Below, piece after piece: positions 52,452-61,266 of a stretch of DNA of 64,000 nt. The notes beneath the pieces are model-generated. The model saw only the letters and a list, made by a program, of their open reading frames with translations. It was not told where the DNA came from and did no database searches. Position numbers and translations under genes: made by a program. This DNA comes from Zhihengliuella salsuginis. Its GTDB lineage: Bacteria; Actinomycetota; Actinomycetes; Actinomycetales; Micrococcaceae. The stretch covers positions 248,001 to 312,000 of the forward strand of contig NZ_BMXK01000001.1 in assembly GCF_014651715.1 (NCBI RefSeq). Direction: 5' to 3'. Each line of letters starts with the position of its first letter. Position 1 is the stretch's first letter.

Positions 52452-53756
52452 TCAGTGGAACTGGCCCTCTTCGGTGGATCCCACCAGGGCGAGGGTGGAC
52501 GCTTCGGGGTTGAGCGCCGTGGAGATGGCGTCGAAGTAGCCGGTGCCGACTTCGCGCTGGTGCTTGGTCGCGGTGTAGCCGCGGGCCTCGGATGCGAACT
52601 CGCGCTCCTGCAGGTCGACGTAGGCCGTCATGCCGTTGCGGGCGTAGCCGTGGGCCAGGTCGAACATCTCGTGGTTGAGGGCGTGGAAGCCGGCCAGGGT
52701 GATGAACTGGAACGTGAAGCCCATCGCCCCGAGTTCGCGCTGGAACTTGGCGATCGTCGCGTCGTCGAGGTGCTTGCGCCAGTTGAAGCTCGGCGAGCAG
52801 TTGTACGCGAGCATCTGGTCCGGGTGCTCGGCCTTGACCGCCTCCGCGAACTTCCGGGCCAGCTCCAGGTCCGGCGTCCCGGTCTCCATCCAGATGAGGT
52901 CGGAGTACGGGGCGTAGGCCTTGGCGCGGGCGATGCACGGTTCGATGCCGTTGCGGACCTTGTAGAAGCCCTCGGCCGTGCGCTCGCCGGTGAGGAACTC
53001 CTGGTCCCGCTCGTCGACGTCGGAGGTGATCAGGGTGGCGGCCTCCGCGTCGGTGCGGGCGACGATGACGCTCGGGGTGTCGGCGACGTCGGCCGCGAGC
53101 CGTGCCGCGTTCAGTGTGCGGATGTGCTGCTGGGTGGGGATCAGCACCTTGCCGCCCAGGTGGCCGCACTTCTTCTCGCTGGCCAGCTGGTCCTCCCAGT
53201 GGACGCCGGCGGCGCCCGCGCCGATCATCGACTTCATCAGCTCGTAGGCGTTGAGCGGGCCGCCGAAGCCGGCCTCGGCGTCGGCGACGATCGGGACCAG
53301 CCAGTCGTCGACGCTCGTCGCCCCTTCGGCGTGCTCGATCTGGTCGGCCCGCAGCAGCGCGTTGTTGATGCGGCGGACCACCTGCGGCACCGAGTTCGCC
53401 GGGTAGAGCGACTGGTCCGGGTAGGTGTGGCCGGAGAGGTTGGCGTCGGCGGCGACCTGCCAGCCGGAGAGGTAGATGGCGCGCAGGCCGGCCTTGACCT
53501 GCTGGACGGCCTGGTTGCCGGTCAGGGCGCCGAGAGCGTTGGTGTAGCCGCCGGTCGGGGCCTCGGTGGTGAGCTGGTTCCACAGCTTCTCGGAGCCGCG
53601 GCGGGCCAGCGTGTGCTCCTCGCGGACGGTTCCCTGGAGCTTGACGACGTCGGCGGCCGTGTAGTCGCGGGTGATGGTGTCCCAACGGGGGTTGGCGTTC
53701 CATTCGACCTGCAGCTGCTCGGCGCGGCTGGTGGCGTCTGCGGTGTTCTCGGTCAT
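52452..53756 (-). CDS. aceA: Isocitrate lyase
   Basis: AceA splits isocitrate to succinate and glyoxylate. The 434-residue protein has the catalytic loop [12 protein letters not shown] with its active-site Cys, [47 protein letters not shown] and the C-terminal TGYFDAIS. An AAAGGAGCAC ribosome site precedes the ATG. It is divergent from the ScfR/RamB-type regulator, with two TCTGCA-centred dyads between. Confidence 0.97.
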   Translation of the reverse strand: MTENTADATSRAEQLQVEWNANPRWDTITRDYTAADVVKLQGTVREEHTLARRGSEKLWNQLTTEAPTGGYTNALGALTGNQAVQQVKAGLRAIYLSGWQVAADANLSGHTYPDQSLYPANSVPQVVRRINNALLRADQIEHAEGATSVDDWLVPIVADAEAGFGGPLNAYELMKSMIGAGAAGVHWEDQLASEKKCGHLGGKVLIPTQQHIRTLNAARLAADVADTPSVIVARTDAEAATLITSDVDERDQEFLTGERTAEGFYKVRNGIEPCIARAKAYAPYSDLIWMETGTPDLELARKFAEAVKAEHPDQMLAYNCSPSFNWRKHLDDATIAKFQRELGAMGFTFQFITLAGFHALNHEMFDLAHGYARNGMTAYVDLQEREFASEARGYTATKHQREVGTGYFDAISTALNPEASTLALVGSTEEGQFH

Positions 53757-53824
53757 CGTGTGCTCCTTTGCTTCGACCCGGAAAGACTTCGCCGTCTTCC
53801 GGTGTTCTCGTCGTGGGAACTACT

Positions 53825-53897
53825 TTTCTGCAGAAGCAACCCCGAAACTAGAGGTAGCTGATGGAAATATCTGCATTTCTTCTTGTATTCTCAATAT
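53825..53897. promoter_or_regulatory. aceA / regulator intergenic operators and leaderless promoter
   Basis: Two related sites lie here: TTCTGCAGAA (perfect, 53825-53834) and GAAATATCTGCATTTC (about 53861-53876, arms GAAAT/ATTTC); both contain TCTGCA. On the minus strand TAGTTT is a possible aceA -10. On the plus strand TATTCT (53886-53891) ends 6 nt before the regulator GTG at 53898, indicating a leaderless transcript. This arrangement suggests shared autoregulation. Confidence 0.6.
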
Positions 53898-55379
53898 GTG
53901 ACTTCTACTACACCTCATGCGCCCCCGCGGGGCGATTCCGGAACGCAGGACGACGGCGTCGATGTGATCTCCCTCGGCCGGCGCCTGCGGCACGCGCGCA
54001 AAGCCAAGGGTTTGACGTTGAGTGCGCTCGGCGAGTTGTGCGGCACCGCCCCCAGCCAGCTGAGCCTCATCGAGAACGGCCGGCGCGAGCCCAAGCTGAG
54101 CCTGCTCAAGCAGCTGGCGGCCGCCGTCGACTCGACGACGGACGAGCTGCTCGGTTCTGCCCCGCCGACGCGGCGCGCGGCGCTGGAGATCGCCCTCGAG
54201 CGCGCCCAGCGGGGGCCGCTCTACGAATCGCTGGGACTGCCTCGGGTCCGGGTGTCCTCGCGGCTGCCGACCGACGTGCTCGAGTCGCTGGTGGGGCTCC
54301 AGGGGGAGCTCGAGCGCCGGATGGAGGAGCAGGCGGCCACCCCCGAGGAGGCCCGCCGTGCGAACACCGAACTGCGGGCCGAGATGCGGGACTGCAACAA
54401 CTACTACCCGGAGCTCGAGGGGCAGGCGCAGGAGCTGCTCGACGCCGTCGGGCACCGGGACGGCCCGCTGTCCCACCACGTGGCCGCAGACCTCGCCGAC
54501 CACCTCGGCTTCCGCCTGCGGTTCGTGTCGAACCTGCCGCATTCGACCCGGTCGTTGACGGACCTGAAGAACCGCAGGATTTTCCTCACGCACGGCGGGC
54601 AGGTCGAGCACGACCCCCGGTCCGTCCTGCTGCAGGCGCTCGGGCACTACGTGTTGGGGCACCAGACGCCGCGCGACTACTCGGAGTTCCTGCGCCAGCG
54701 CGTGTACACGAACTACTTCGCGGCGGCCCTGCTCATGCCCCAGCGGCAGACCGTGGACTTCCTGCAGCGTGCCAAGGCGGCCAGACAGCTGGCCATCGAG
54801 GACCTGCGCGACGCGTTCGCCGTCTCCTACGAGTCCGCGGCGCACCGCTTCACGAACCTCGCCACCGAGCACCTGGGGCTCACGACCCATTTCCAGAAGG
54901 TGCACGCCTCCGGCATCATCCACAAGGCCTACGAGAACGACGGCGTGAATTTCCCGTCCGACCATCTGGGTGCCATCGAGGGGCAGACGATCTGCCGCTC
55001 GTGGACCAGCCGGGTGGTCTTCGACGTGCCGGACAAATTCCGCGCCTACGAGCAGTACACGGACACCGTGGCCGGCACGTTCTGGTGCACCGCGCGCACG
55101 GAGCGCCACTCCGCAGGACTCTTCTCGCTGTCGATCGGCGTGCCGTTCGAACACGTCAGGTGGTTCCGCGGCCGCGATACCACCGAGCGCAACCAGTCCA
55201 GATGCCCGGACGACTCCTGCTGCCGCCGCCCGCCGGAGGGCCTGGCGGCAGCGTGGGAGGGGCAGGCCTGGCCGGCTGCGCGCGCGAACACGCACCTGCT
55301 CGCGGCCATGCCGTCAGGGGCGTTCCCGGGAGTGGACGAGACCGAGATGTACCGCTTCCTCGAAGCGCACCCGGACTAG
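53898..55379 (+). CDS. ScfR/RamB-type regulator of acetate and short-chain fatty-acid metabolism
   Basis: The ~493-residue protein has an N-terminal XRE helix-turn-helix (LGRRLRHARKAKGLTLSALG, SQLSLIENGRREPKLSLL), an IrrE-like middle domain (ALGHYVLGH, without a true HExxH) and the C-terminal DUF2083-type acyl-sensing domain (DKFRAYEQYTDTVAGTFWC, with a Cys/His cluster near CPDDSCC). The layout is that of RamB/ScfR regulators, which control isocitrate lyase and malate synthase. It is divergent from aceA. The start is GTG at 53898; a TTG at 53883 is upstream of the likely transcript start. Confidence 0.9.
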   Translation: MTSTTPHAPPRGDSGTQDDGVDVISLGRRLRHARKAKGLTLSALGELCGTAPSQLSLIENGRREPKLSLLKQLAAAVDSTTDELLGSAPPTRRAALEIALERAQRGPLYESLGLPRVRVSSRLPTDVLESLVGLQGELERRMEEQAATPEEARRANTELRAEMRDCNNYYPELEGQAQELLDAVGHRDGPLSHHVAADLADHLGFRLRFVSNLPHSTRSLTDLKNRRIFLTHGGQVEHDPRSVLLQALGHYVLGHQTPRDYSEFLRQRVYTNYFAAALLMPQRQTVDFLQRAKAARQLAIEDLRDAFAVSYESAAHRFTNLATEHLGLTTHFQKVHASGIIHKAYENDGVNFPSDHLGAIEGQTICRSWTSRVVFDVPDKFRAYEQYTDTVAGTFWCTARTERHSAGLFSLSIGVPFEHVRWFRGRDTTERNQSRCPDDSCCRRPPEGLAAAWEGQAWPAARANTHLLAAMPSGAFPGVDETEMYRFLEAHPD

Positions 55380-56296
55380 GTCCTATTTGCCCGGCTTTCC
55401 GTGGCGCGCCCGACGAGCGAATGCTCGGCGATCTCCACGATCTTTCGGGCGGCGGGGGAGAGGACGGTCGACTCGCGCTGGATCAGGGCGAGCGTGTCGT
55501 AGAGCGGGTCTGCGAAGGGGACGCTCTTGAGGTTGTTGGGAAAACTGGGGCTGTCCAGGATCGACCGGGAGACGATGGTGTTCGCCGCACCCGTGGCGGC
55601 GAGCCGCAGCGCTGTTTCCACGTGCTCGACCTCGATGTCCGGCTCGACGGTCAACCCCTGGTGCCGCGCACGCTCGAGGAGCTGCATCCGGGTGGGGTCC
55701 CGCCATCCGGCATACGCGTCGTAGAGGACGAGTTTGTTCCGGGTCAGCTCCTCGACGGTCGCCGGCCCCCGGCGAGGGCTGCGGTTGGCGGAGACGTAGA
55801 AGACCTCGTCCCTGAAGAGCGGGCGGATGCGCAGGCCAGGCTCGTCGACCGGGAGGATCACGAGACCGGCCTCGAGTTCGCCGTTGGCCACGGATTCGGC
55901 GACGAGGGACGAGTTCAGGCCGACCAGGCGCACTTTCACTTTGGGGTAGCGGCTGTGGAACCGCTCGACGAGGTCGGAGAGGTCGTAGTAGCCGGCGTTC
56001 CGGAGGACTCCGAACGTGCACACCCCGCCTTCGAGCGATGAAATCGAGTTGAGGGCGTTGATTCCGTTGTCGCAGGAGGTCACGGCCTGCCGGGCGTGCA
56101 CGAGAAGTTCGTCGGCCGCCGTCGTCGGCACGAGGCGCCGCCCGCCCCGGATGAAGAGGGTGAGCCCGACCTCGTCCTCGAGCCGGGAGATCAGCTCCGA
56201 CATCGAGGCCTGGCTGATGTGGAGCTGCTTGGCGGCCGCCGTGAACGAGCCGAGATCGCATGCTGCCAAGAAGGCCCTGAGCTGAGCGATGGTCAT
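55376..56296 (-). CDS. LysR-family regulator of the adjacent catabolic cluster
   Basis: The 306-residue protein has the LysR winged helix (MTIAQLRAFLAACDLGSFT, AAKQLHISQASMSELISRLE) and a periplasmic-binding-like effector domain (residues 95-290, GVLRNAGYYDLSDLVERF, LEAGLVILPVDEPGLRI). It is divergent from the first HisD-like gene; a T-N11-A type dyad at 56467-56480 fits its binding site. The stop overlaps the ScfR stop as CTAG (55376-55379). Confidence 0.9.
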   Translation of the reverse strand: MTIAQLRAFLAACDLGSFTAAAKQLHISQASMSELISRLEDEVGLTLFIRGGRRLVPTTAADELLVHARQAVTSCDNGINALNSISSLEGGVCTFGVLRNAGYYDLSDLVERFHSRYPKVKVRLVGLNSSLVAESVANGELEAGLVILPVDEPGLRIRPLFRDEVFYVSANRSPRRGPATVEELTRNKLVLYDAYAGWRDPTRMQLLERARHQGLTVEPDIEVEHVETALRLAATGAANTIVSRSILDSPSFPNNLKSVPFADPLYDTLALIQRESTVLSPAARKIVEIAEHSLVGRATESRANRT

Positions 56297-56466
56297 AGGT
56301 CAACCCTATGCGCAGGGCCGCAACATCGGGCGACCCTCTGGAAATTTTCCGTGCCGGACCGCAGGTCGGCGGGTTTTCGCGTCATCGCGCATCAGGCCGC
56401 ATTCGCCCCGGAATACGGGGCATTCCGGGGCGTCCGAGGGTGCTGGGATCTCAACTGCTACAGGTT

Positions 56467-56533
56467 TTCCCTATGGAGAATTTCGTTTCTCACCGCCTTG
56501 TCCTAAGTCACTTCACTACCTACGGTCGTACTC
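56467..56533 (+). promoter_or_regulatory. LysR box and leaderless promoter of the HisD-like gene
   Basis: TTGTCC (56498-56503) and TACGGT (56521-56526) are exactly 17 bp apart. The ATG at 56534 lies at the predicted transcript start and no ribosome site exists. The dyad TTCCCTATGGAGAA (56467-56480) is centred about 60 bp upstream of the start, the usual LysR recognition position. Confidence 0.7.
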
Positions 56534-57853
56534 ATGCAGATCAATGACACAGATCACAAGTACATCGAAGGCTCCTACGCCACCCTGAAGTCCCCGCAGG
56601 TCGGCGGTGTTCCGGCGCAGCGTCTCCCCGAGGTGGTGGAGACCGTCTCCGCCATGCTCTCCGACATCGAGAAGAACGGCATCGATGCGGTCATCAAGTA
56701 CTCCCGGAAGCTCGACGGCTGGGAGGGCGACGACATCGAGATCTCGGAGAAGGCACTGGCCCGGACGGGAGATGAGCTGTCCCCGGAGCTGCGGGAGGCC
56801 CTGGCCGCCGGTGCGGAGCGGACGAGGATCTTCGCGGTCGAGCAGCGGGAGCACCTGGTCGACTTCGAGAAGGAGCTGCTGCCGGGCGTCTTCGTCGGAC
56901 AGCGGTACGTCCCCGTCCCGCGCGTCGGCGCCTATCTCCCGGCAGGTCGCTTCCCCATCCTCTCCAGTGCTTTCATGACCGTGGGCGTGGCCAAGGCCGC
57001 GGGCGTGCCCAGCGCGATCGCGTGCACGCCGCCGACCACCCCCACGGGCGGGCATCCCGCTGTCCTGCACTCGGCGTACCTGGCCGGAGTGGATCGCGCG
57101 TTCGCGGTCGGCGGCGTCCAGGGGCTGGCGGCGATGGCCTTCGGGCTGCTGGGGGAGCGCCCGGCCGATATCCTCGTCGGCGCTGGGAACGCGTACGTCA
57201 CCGAAGCCAAGCGCCAGCTCTTCGGCCGCGCCGGCATCGACCTGCTGGCGGGCCCCTCCGAGGTTGCCGTGATAGCCGATGAAACCGCCGATCCGGAGAT
57301 CGTCGCGGCGGACCTCCTGGGGCAGGCCGAGCACGGGCCGCAGTCGCCCGCCTCCCTGGTCACCACCTCCCGGTCGTTCGGCGAGGCCGTGATCCGGCAG
57401 GTCGAGAAGCAGCTCGAGTCGCTGTCGACGAACTACATCGCAGGCCCCGCTTGGCGGGACTACGGCACGGTCTACGTGGCCGAGGACCGCGAAACCGCGG
57501 TCGAGCTGATGGATGCGCTGGCCCCGGAGCACCTCGAGATCCAGACCGCCGACGACGCCTACTACCACGACAATCTGAAGAACTACGGTTCGATCTTCCT
57601 GGGCCCGTGGTCCACCGTCGCGTACTCGGACAAGGGCATCTCCGGCACGAACCACGTGCTGCCGACGGGCGGCGGGGCGCGGTCCAGCGCCGGCCTCTCC
57701 GTGTCGCGCTTCCTCAAGCCGTTGACCTACCAGCGCGTCGAGAAGGAGGCCACGCCCCGCCTGGCCAAGTACGTGGAGACCATCTCCGACTACGAGGGCA
57801 TGGAGGCGCACCGGGCCACGGCTTCGCTGCGTCTCCGCGACTACAGCCGCTGA
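56534..57853 (+). CDS. Histidinol-dehydrogenase-family enzyme 1 (catabolic, HpsN-like)
   Basis: The 439-residue protein is a HisD-fold NAD-dependent dehydrogenase that performs two successive oxidations of an alcohol to a carboxylate. All zinc and catalytic residues of E. coli HisD are present at matching spacing: Gln264, His267, Glu332, His333, Asp366 and His426. NAD and lock motifs are GVQGLAAMAFG, GAGNAYVTEAK and SGTNHVLPT. No his genes are nearby, whereas an ABC importer, an aldolase and a second HisD-like enzyme are. It therefore probably acts on another alcohol, as HpsN does on sulfopropanediol. Substrate unknown. Confidence 0.85.
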   Translation: MQINDTDHKYIEGSYATLKSPQVGGVPAQRLPEVVETVSAMLSDIEKNGIDAVIKYSRKLDGWEGDDIEISEKALARTGDELSPELREALAAGAERTRIFAVEQREHLVDFEKELLPGVFVGQRYVPVPRVGAYLPAGRFPILSSAFMTVGVAKAAGVPSAIACTPPTTPTGGHPAVLHSAYLAGVDRAFAVGGVQGLAAMAFGLLGERPADILVGAGNAYVTEAKRQLFGRAGIDLLAGPSEVAVIADETADPEIVAADLLGQAEHGPQSPASLVTTSRSFGEAVIRQVEKQLESLSTNYIAGPAWRDYGTVYVAEDRETAVELMDALAPEHLEIQTADDAYYHDNLKNYGSIFLGPWSTVAYSDKGISGTNHVLPTGGGARSSAGLSVSRFLKPLTYQRVEKEATPRLAKYVETISDYEGMEAHRATASLRLRDYSR

Positions 57854-57980
57854 TCCGATCCGCGGTTCCCGGGTGGTGGCGGGGTGCGCCCGCCATCATC
57901 CGCGGCGCGCGCGCCCGCTGCCCGCACCCCGTTCCGGAGTGCGCGCCGGGCGCGACGTCAACTTCCCGGAAACCTGTGGC

Positions 57981-57990
57981 GTATACGTAT
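57981..57990. promoter_or_regulatory. GTATACGTAT site 1 upstream of ABC importer
   Basis: This near-palindromic 10-mer is identical to 58089-58098, 108 bp apart (about ten helical turns). The gap of ~287 bp between the HisD-like gene and the binding-protein gene contains no coding sequence that I can see. Confidence 0.6.
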
Positions 57991-58088
57991 GCATTGCGGT
58001 ACGCTTCTGGTGTGGCGCAGCTCACACGGCGCCCCTGACCTTTTTCGGCTGGCGGATTCTCATCGGACTCGCAGGCCAGACCTTGTAG

Positions 58089-58098
58089 GTATACGTAT
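58089..58098. promoter_or_regulatory. GTATACGTAT site 2 overlapping importer promoter
   Basis: The second copy merges into TATAAAT, a possible -10, 43 nt before the ATG of the binding protein. A repressor bound here would block transcription; the two-site spacing would suit looping. GntR or LacI-type proteins bind such sequences; the protein is not identified. Confidence 0.6.
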
Positions 58099-58140
58099 AA
58101 ATGGACCGCATCTTGAATGTGGTCGAACAGGAGTATCGAC

Positions 58141-59451
58141 ATGATTCGCCGACCATCCAAGAAGGCCGCCCTCGCAGTTGGCATCGGTGCCGCTCTGCTG
58201 CTCAGCGGCTGCGGTGCCGGATCCCGGACCCAGGACAAGAACGCCGCCGAGGTGCCCTGCGAGTTCGAGGCGCCGGGGAGCGCGACCACGGTCAACGTGC
58301 TGGCGTACAACTCGTCCGCCATCGATCCGTTCACCAACACCCTGGTGGCCAACTGCACGACCGACGAGGTGGACGTGGTCCACGAGCCGGTCGACTTCGC
58401 GGGACAGGTCCAGCGGACGACGACGACCCTGGCCGGTGCCGAGGGGACGTACGACATCCTCGAGACCTACGGCTACATCATTCCGGAGAACGCCGAGTCG
58501 GAGAAGATCCTCCCGCTGAACGACCTCATCGACAAGTACGGCGACACCTACGGACTGGACGAGCTCAGCCCCTCCATGGTCGAGGCCATGAGCTACAACG
58601 GTGACGTCTACGCGGTCCCGATGCAGGCGCAGATGTACATCATGGCCTACCGCAAGGACATCTTCGACGAGCTCGGCCTCGAGCCGCCGACAACCTTCGA
58701 CGAGTTGCGCGACGTCGCCCAGAAGATCCAGGACTCGGGCGAGTACCAGTACCCCCTGGCCCTGCCGCTGCTCGCGAGCTCCGACATCGCGACGGCGTAC
58801 GACTCCGCGCTCGGCTCCCTGGGCGTCGACCTCGTCGACCACGAGGCCGGCAAGCCGAACTTCGACCAGCCCGAGGCCATCCAGGCCTTCGAAGAACTGA
58901 AGAGCCTGGCTCCCTACATGGACCCGCAGGTGACCACCTTCGATCAGCCGAAGGTGCAGCAGCAGATGTACAACGGCGACGCGGCCATCTCCATCATGTT
59001 CTCGGGTCGGATGAACGACTTGGTGCAGGAGAGCAACAGCCCGAACTTCGACAAGATCGCCTTCGCAGCACCGCCGGCGGTCGTGGAGGGGGGCAAGCAG
59101 TACAGCACGCTCTCCGTGGATGGATGGTCGATTCCGGCCAACACCAGCCTCGACGAGGACATGCTCTTCAACATGATCGGATCCTCGGTCAGTGAGAAGG
59201 CCTCACTCGCGGCCATCCCCGCCGCCTACCCGGCACGACAGGGACTGGTGACCGCGGAGAACAGCCCCTACGGTGCCGCCGCGAACGACGCTATCGAGAA
59301 CGCGCCAGCCGCCGAGCCGTTCCCGTACACCGCCAAGGTCAGCAACGCCGTACGCCCCGTCATCGCGGAGGTCTTCACCGGCGCCCTGACCCCCGAGGAG
59401 GGCACCGCGCAGATGCAGACGATCGCGCAGAAGGTCCTCGACGCAGAGTAA
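58141..59451 (+). CDS. Carbohydrate-type ABC transporter solute-binding lipoprotein
   Basis: The ~436-residue lipoprotein has lipobox LSGC and the SBP family 1 fold: DILETYGYIIPENAES, AVPMQAQMYIMAYRKDIFDELG, YPLALPLL, MYNGDAAISIMFSGRM and SVDGWSIPANTS. AGGAGT lies 7 nt before the ATG at 58141. It captures the solute for the two permeases that follow. No ATPase gene is in the cluster, so a shared MsmK-type ATPase elsewhere is likely. Confidence 0.9.
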   Translation: MIRRPSKKAALAVGIGAALLLSGCGAGSRTQDKNAAEVPCEFEAPGSATTVNVLAYNSSAIDPFTNTLVANCTTDEVDVVHEPVDFAGQVQRTTTTLAGAEGTYDILETYGYIIPENAESEKILPLNDLIDKYGDTYGLDELSPSMVEAMSYNGDVYAVPMQAQMYIMAYRKDIFDELGLEPPTTFDELRDVAQKIQDSGEYQYPLALPLLASSDIATAYDSALGSLGVDLVDHEAGKPNFDQPEAIQAFEELKSLAPYMDPQVTTFDQPKVQQQMYNGDAAISIMFSGRMNDLVQESNSPNFDKIAFAAPPAVVEGGKQYSTLSVDGWSIPANTSLDEDMLFNMIGSSVSEKASLAAIPAAYPARQGLVTAENSPYGAAANDAIENAPAAEPFPYTAKVSNAVRPVIAEVFTGALTPEEGTAQMQTIAQKVLDAE

Positions 59452-59460
59452 TCGATCCAG

Positions 59461-59489
59461 TCGGGAGGGCTCCTGAGGGGCCCTCCCGA
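59461..59489 (+). terminator. Intercistronic hairpin after binding-protein gene
   Basis: TCGGGAGGGC (59461-59470) pairs perfectly with GCCCTCCCGA (59480-59489), followed by CTTCTATTTT. It is a partial terminator or stabiliser favouring binding-protein expression. Confidence 0.7.
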
Positions 59490-59515
59490 ACCCCTTCTAT
59501 TTTCGAGAGGCAAGG

Positions 59516-60385
59516 ATGCGCAGACGCGAATACTGGATCCTGATCCTGCCGAGTATCTTCGTGATGTTCGGTCTCCTGCTGATCCCGATCTACCGCACCA
59601 TCGAGTGGAGCCTCAAGGACGTCAACTACGGCGAGGCCGGAACTTTCGTGGGGCTGGACAACTACGTCCGGGCGCTCACGGATCCGCGATTCGGATCGTC
59701 CGTGCTCTTTACCGTGGGGCTGACGCTCTCGGTCATGGTCGTCGTCATCGTCCTCGGCTACATCCTGGCCGTGCTGGTGAACAACCTCGGCAAGATGCGG
59801 CCACTGGTTCTGGGGATCATCCTCATCTCCTATGTGATCCCCAACGTCGTCGGCGCCACGATGTTCTCCTGGCTGTTCGACGGGAACTTCGGCGGCGTAG
59901 CCAATGTGGTGATCGGCTGGTTTACCGATCACGACGTCCTGTGGTTCACCGAGACGTGGCCAAACCGCATCATGGTCGGCCTCAACATCGTCTGGGCCAT
60001 GCTCCCCTTCTCCATGCTGATCCTCCTGGCGGGGCTCCAGGGAGTGCCGCGGGAGATCATCGAGGCGGCCAAGATCGACGGCGCGGGAACGATGGGTCGA
60101 CACCTGCACATCATCCTGCCCAGCATCAGGGGCATGGTCGGCTTCGTCGCGATCATCACGATCATGGACGTGCTGCGGGTCTTCGACAACCTGATCCCGC
60201 TGGCACCCAACGCCGTGCTGAACGGCAACGAGACGATAGCCCTCTACACCTACAACATGGCCTTCCAAGACGGCGGCCAGGAACTGGGGCTGGGAAGTGT
60301 GATCAACGTGCTGACGATTCTCATCATGCTCGTCATGCTCATCCCCTTCATTCGCAACACCATGAAGGAGGCGAAGAGCGCATGA
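59516..60385 (+). CDS. Sugar-type ABC permease 1 (MalF class)
   Basis: The 289-residue permease has six helices and the EAA loop (PREIIEAAKIDGAGTMGRHLHIILP), plus N-terminal LPSIFVMFGLLLIPIYRTI and WSLKDV, typical of CUT1 family MalF-like subunits. AGAGGCAAGG precedes the ATG. It overlaps permease 2 by ATGA. Confidence 0.92.
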   Translation: MRRREYWILILPSIFVMFGLLLIPIYRTIEWSLKDVNYGEAGTFVGLDNYVRALTDPRFGSSVLFTVGLTLSVMVVVIVLGYILAVLVNNLGKMRPLVLGIILISYVIPNVVGATMFSWLFDGNFGGVANVVIGWFTDHDVLWFTETWPNRIMVGLNIVWAMLPFSMLILLAGLQGVPREIIEAAKIDGAGTMGRHLHIILPSIRGMVGFVAIITIMDVLRVFDNLIPLAPNAVLNGNETIALYTYNMAFQDGGQELGLGSVINVLTILIMLVMLIPFIRNTMKEAKSA

Positions 60386-61266
60386 CGGCTGCAGCCGAAG
60401 CAATCATCAAGGGGCCACGGCAGCTCCGGGAGAAGCGGCGCAGGAACGCGCGCCCGAAGGCCCAGCCGATGATGAGCGGGCTCTTCCTCGCCATCGTGTG
60501 CGTAGCCATGCTGGCCCCGTTCATCTGGACGCTCTTGTCCGTGACCAAGCCGACGGACGTCGCCTTCGCCAATCCTCCTGTGCTGGCCTACGAACCAACC
60601 GCGCAGGCATTCGTCGATCTCTGGCAGACCACGAACTTCTACCAGTATCTGATCAACACCGGGATCGTCGCCGTCGGCAGCACCATCGTGGCCCTCGTGA
60701 TCGGGCTCCCCGCCGCGTACGCACTGGCCCGTGCTCCAGGATACGTTTCGGCGATCCTGCTCATCCTGGCGCTGGTTTTCCGTTCGCTGCCGCGTTTCGC
60801 GGTGGTCCTGCCGATGTACGAGTTGTCGCGGCAGCTCGGCATCCACGACACGACGTTCGCACTCGGGGCGGCCCTCGTGGCCATCAACCAGCCGTTCAGT
60901 ATCTGGCTGCTCCGGAACTTCTTCGTCAAACTGCCCGAGCAGATCGACGAGGCCGCCATGATCGACGGGTGCTCCCGATTCCAGGCATTGCGCAGGGTCA
61001 TCATCCCCATGATGGGCCCAGGCATCCTCACGGCCGGCGTCTTCATGTTCCTGTTCGCGTTCCAGGAGTACCTGACCCCGTTGATCCTCACGGATACGAA
61101 GGCCCAGACGGTGCCGCTGTTCATCGCAACGCAGCTTGGACAGACCCTGCCGATGCTGCAGCAGGCGGGCGCGGCGGCCATCCTGTTGACCGGACTGGTC
61201 GTCCTGTTCGCCTTCATCGCCCAGAAGTACCTCGTAGCGGGCCTCTCAGATGGAGCCGGCAAGTAG
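60382..61266 (+). CDS. Sugar-type ABC permease 2 (MalG class)
   Basis: The ~294-residue MalG-like permease has six helices, the TKPTDVAFANPP external loop, PAAYALARAPGY and the EAA loop (LPEQIDEAAMIDGCSRFQALRR). Forms a heterodimer with permease 1. Its TAG stop overlaps the GTG start of the hydrolase by one base. Confidence 0.92.
   Translation: MTAAAEAIIKGPRQLREKRRRNARPKAQPMMSGLFLAIVCVAMLAPFIWTLLSVTKPTDVAFANPPVLAYEPTAQAFVDLWQTTNFYQYLINTGIVAVGSTIVALVIGLPAAYALARAPGYVSAILLILALVFRSLPRFAVVLPMYELSRQLGIHDTTFALGAALVAINQPFSIWLLRNFFVKLPEQIDEAAMIDGCSRFQALRRVIIPMMGPGILTAGVFMFLFAFQEYLTPLILTDTKAQTVPLFIATQLGQTLPMLQQAGAAAILLTGLVVLFAFIAQKYLVAGLSDGAGK

Noticed and set aside
56534-57853. Biosynthetic histidinol dehydrogenase hisD
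   Set aside because: No other his gene is nearby; the gene sits with a LysR regulator, an ABC importer, an aldolase and a second paralogue.
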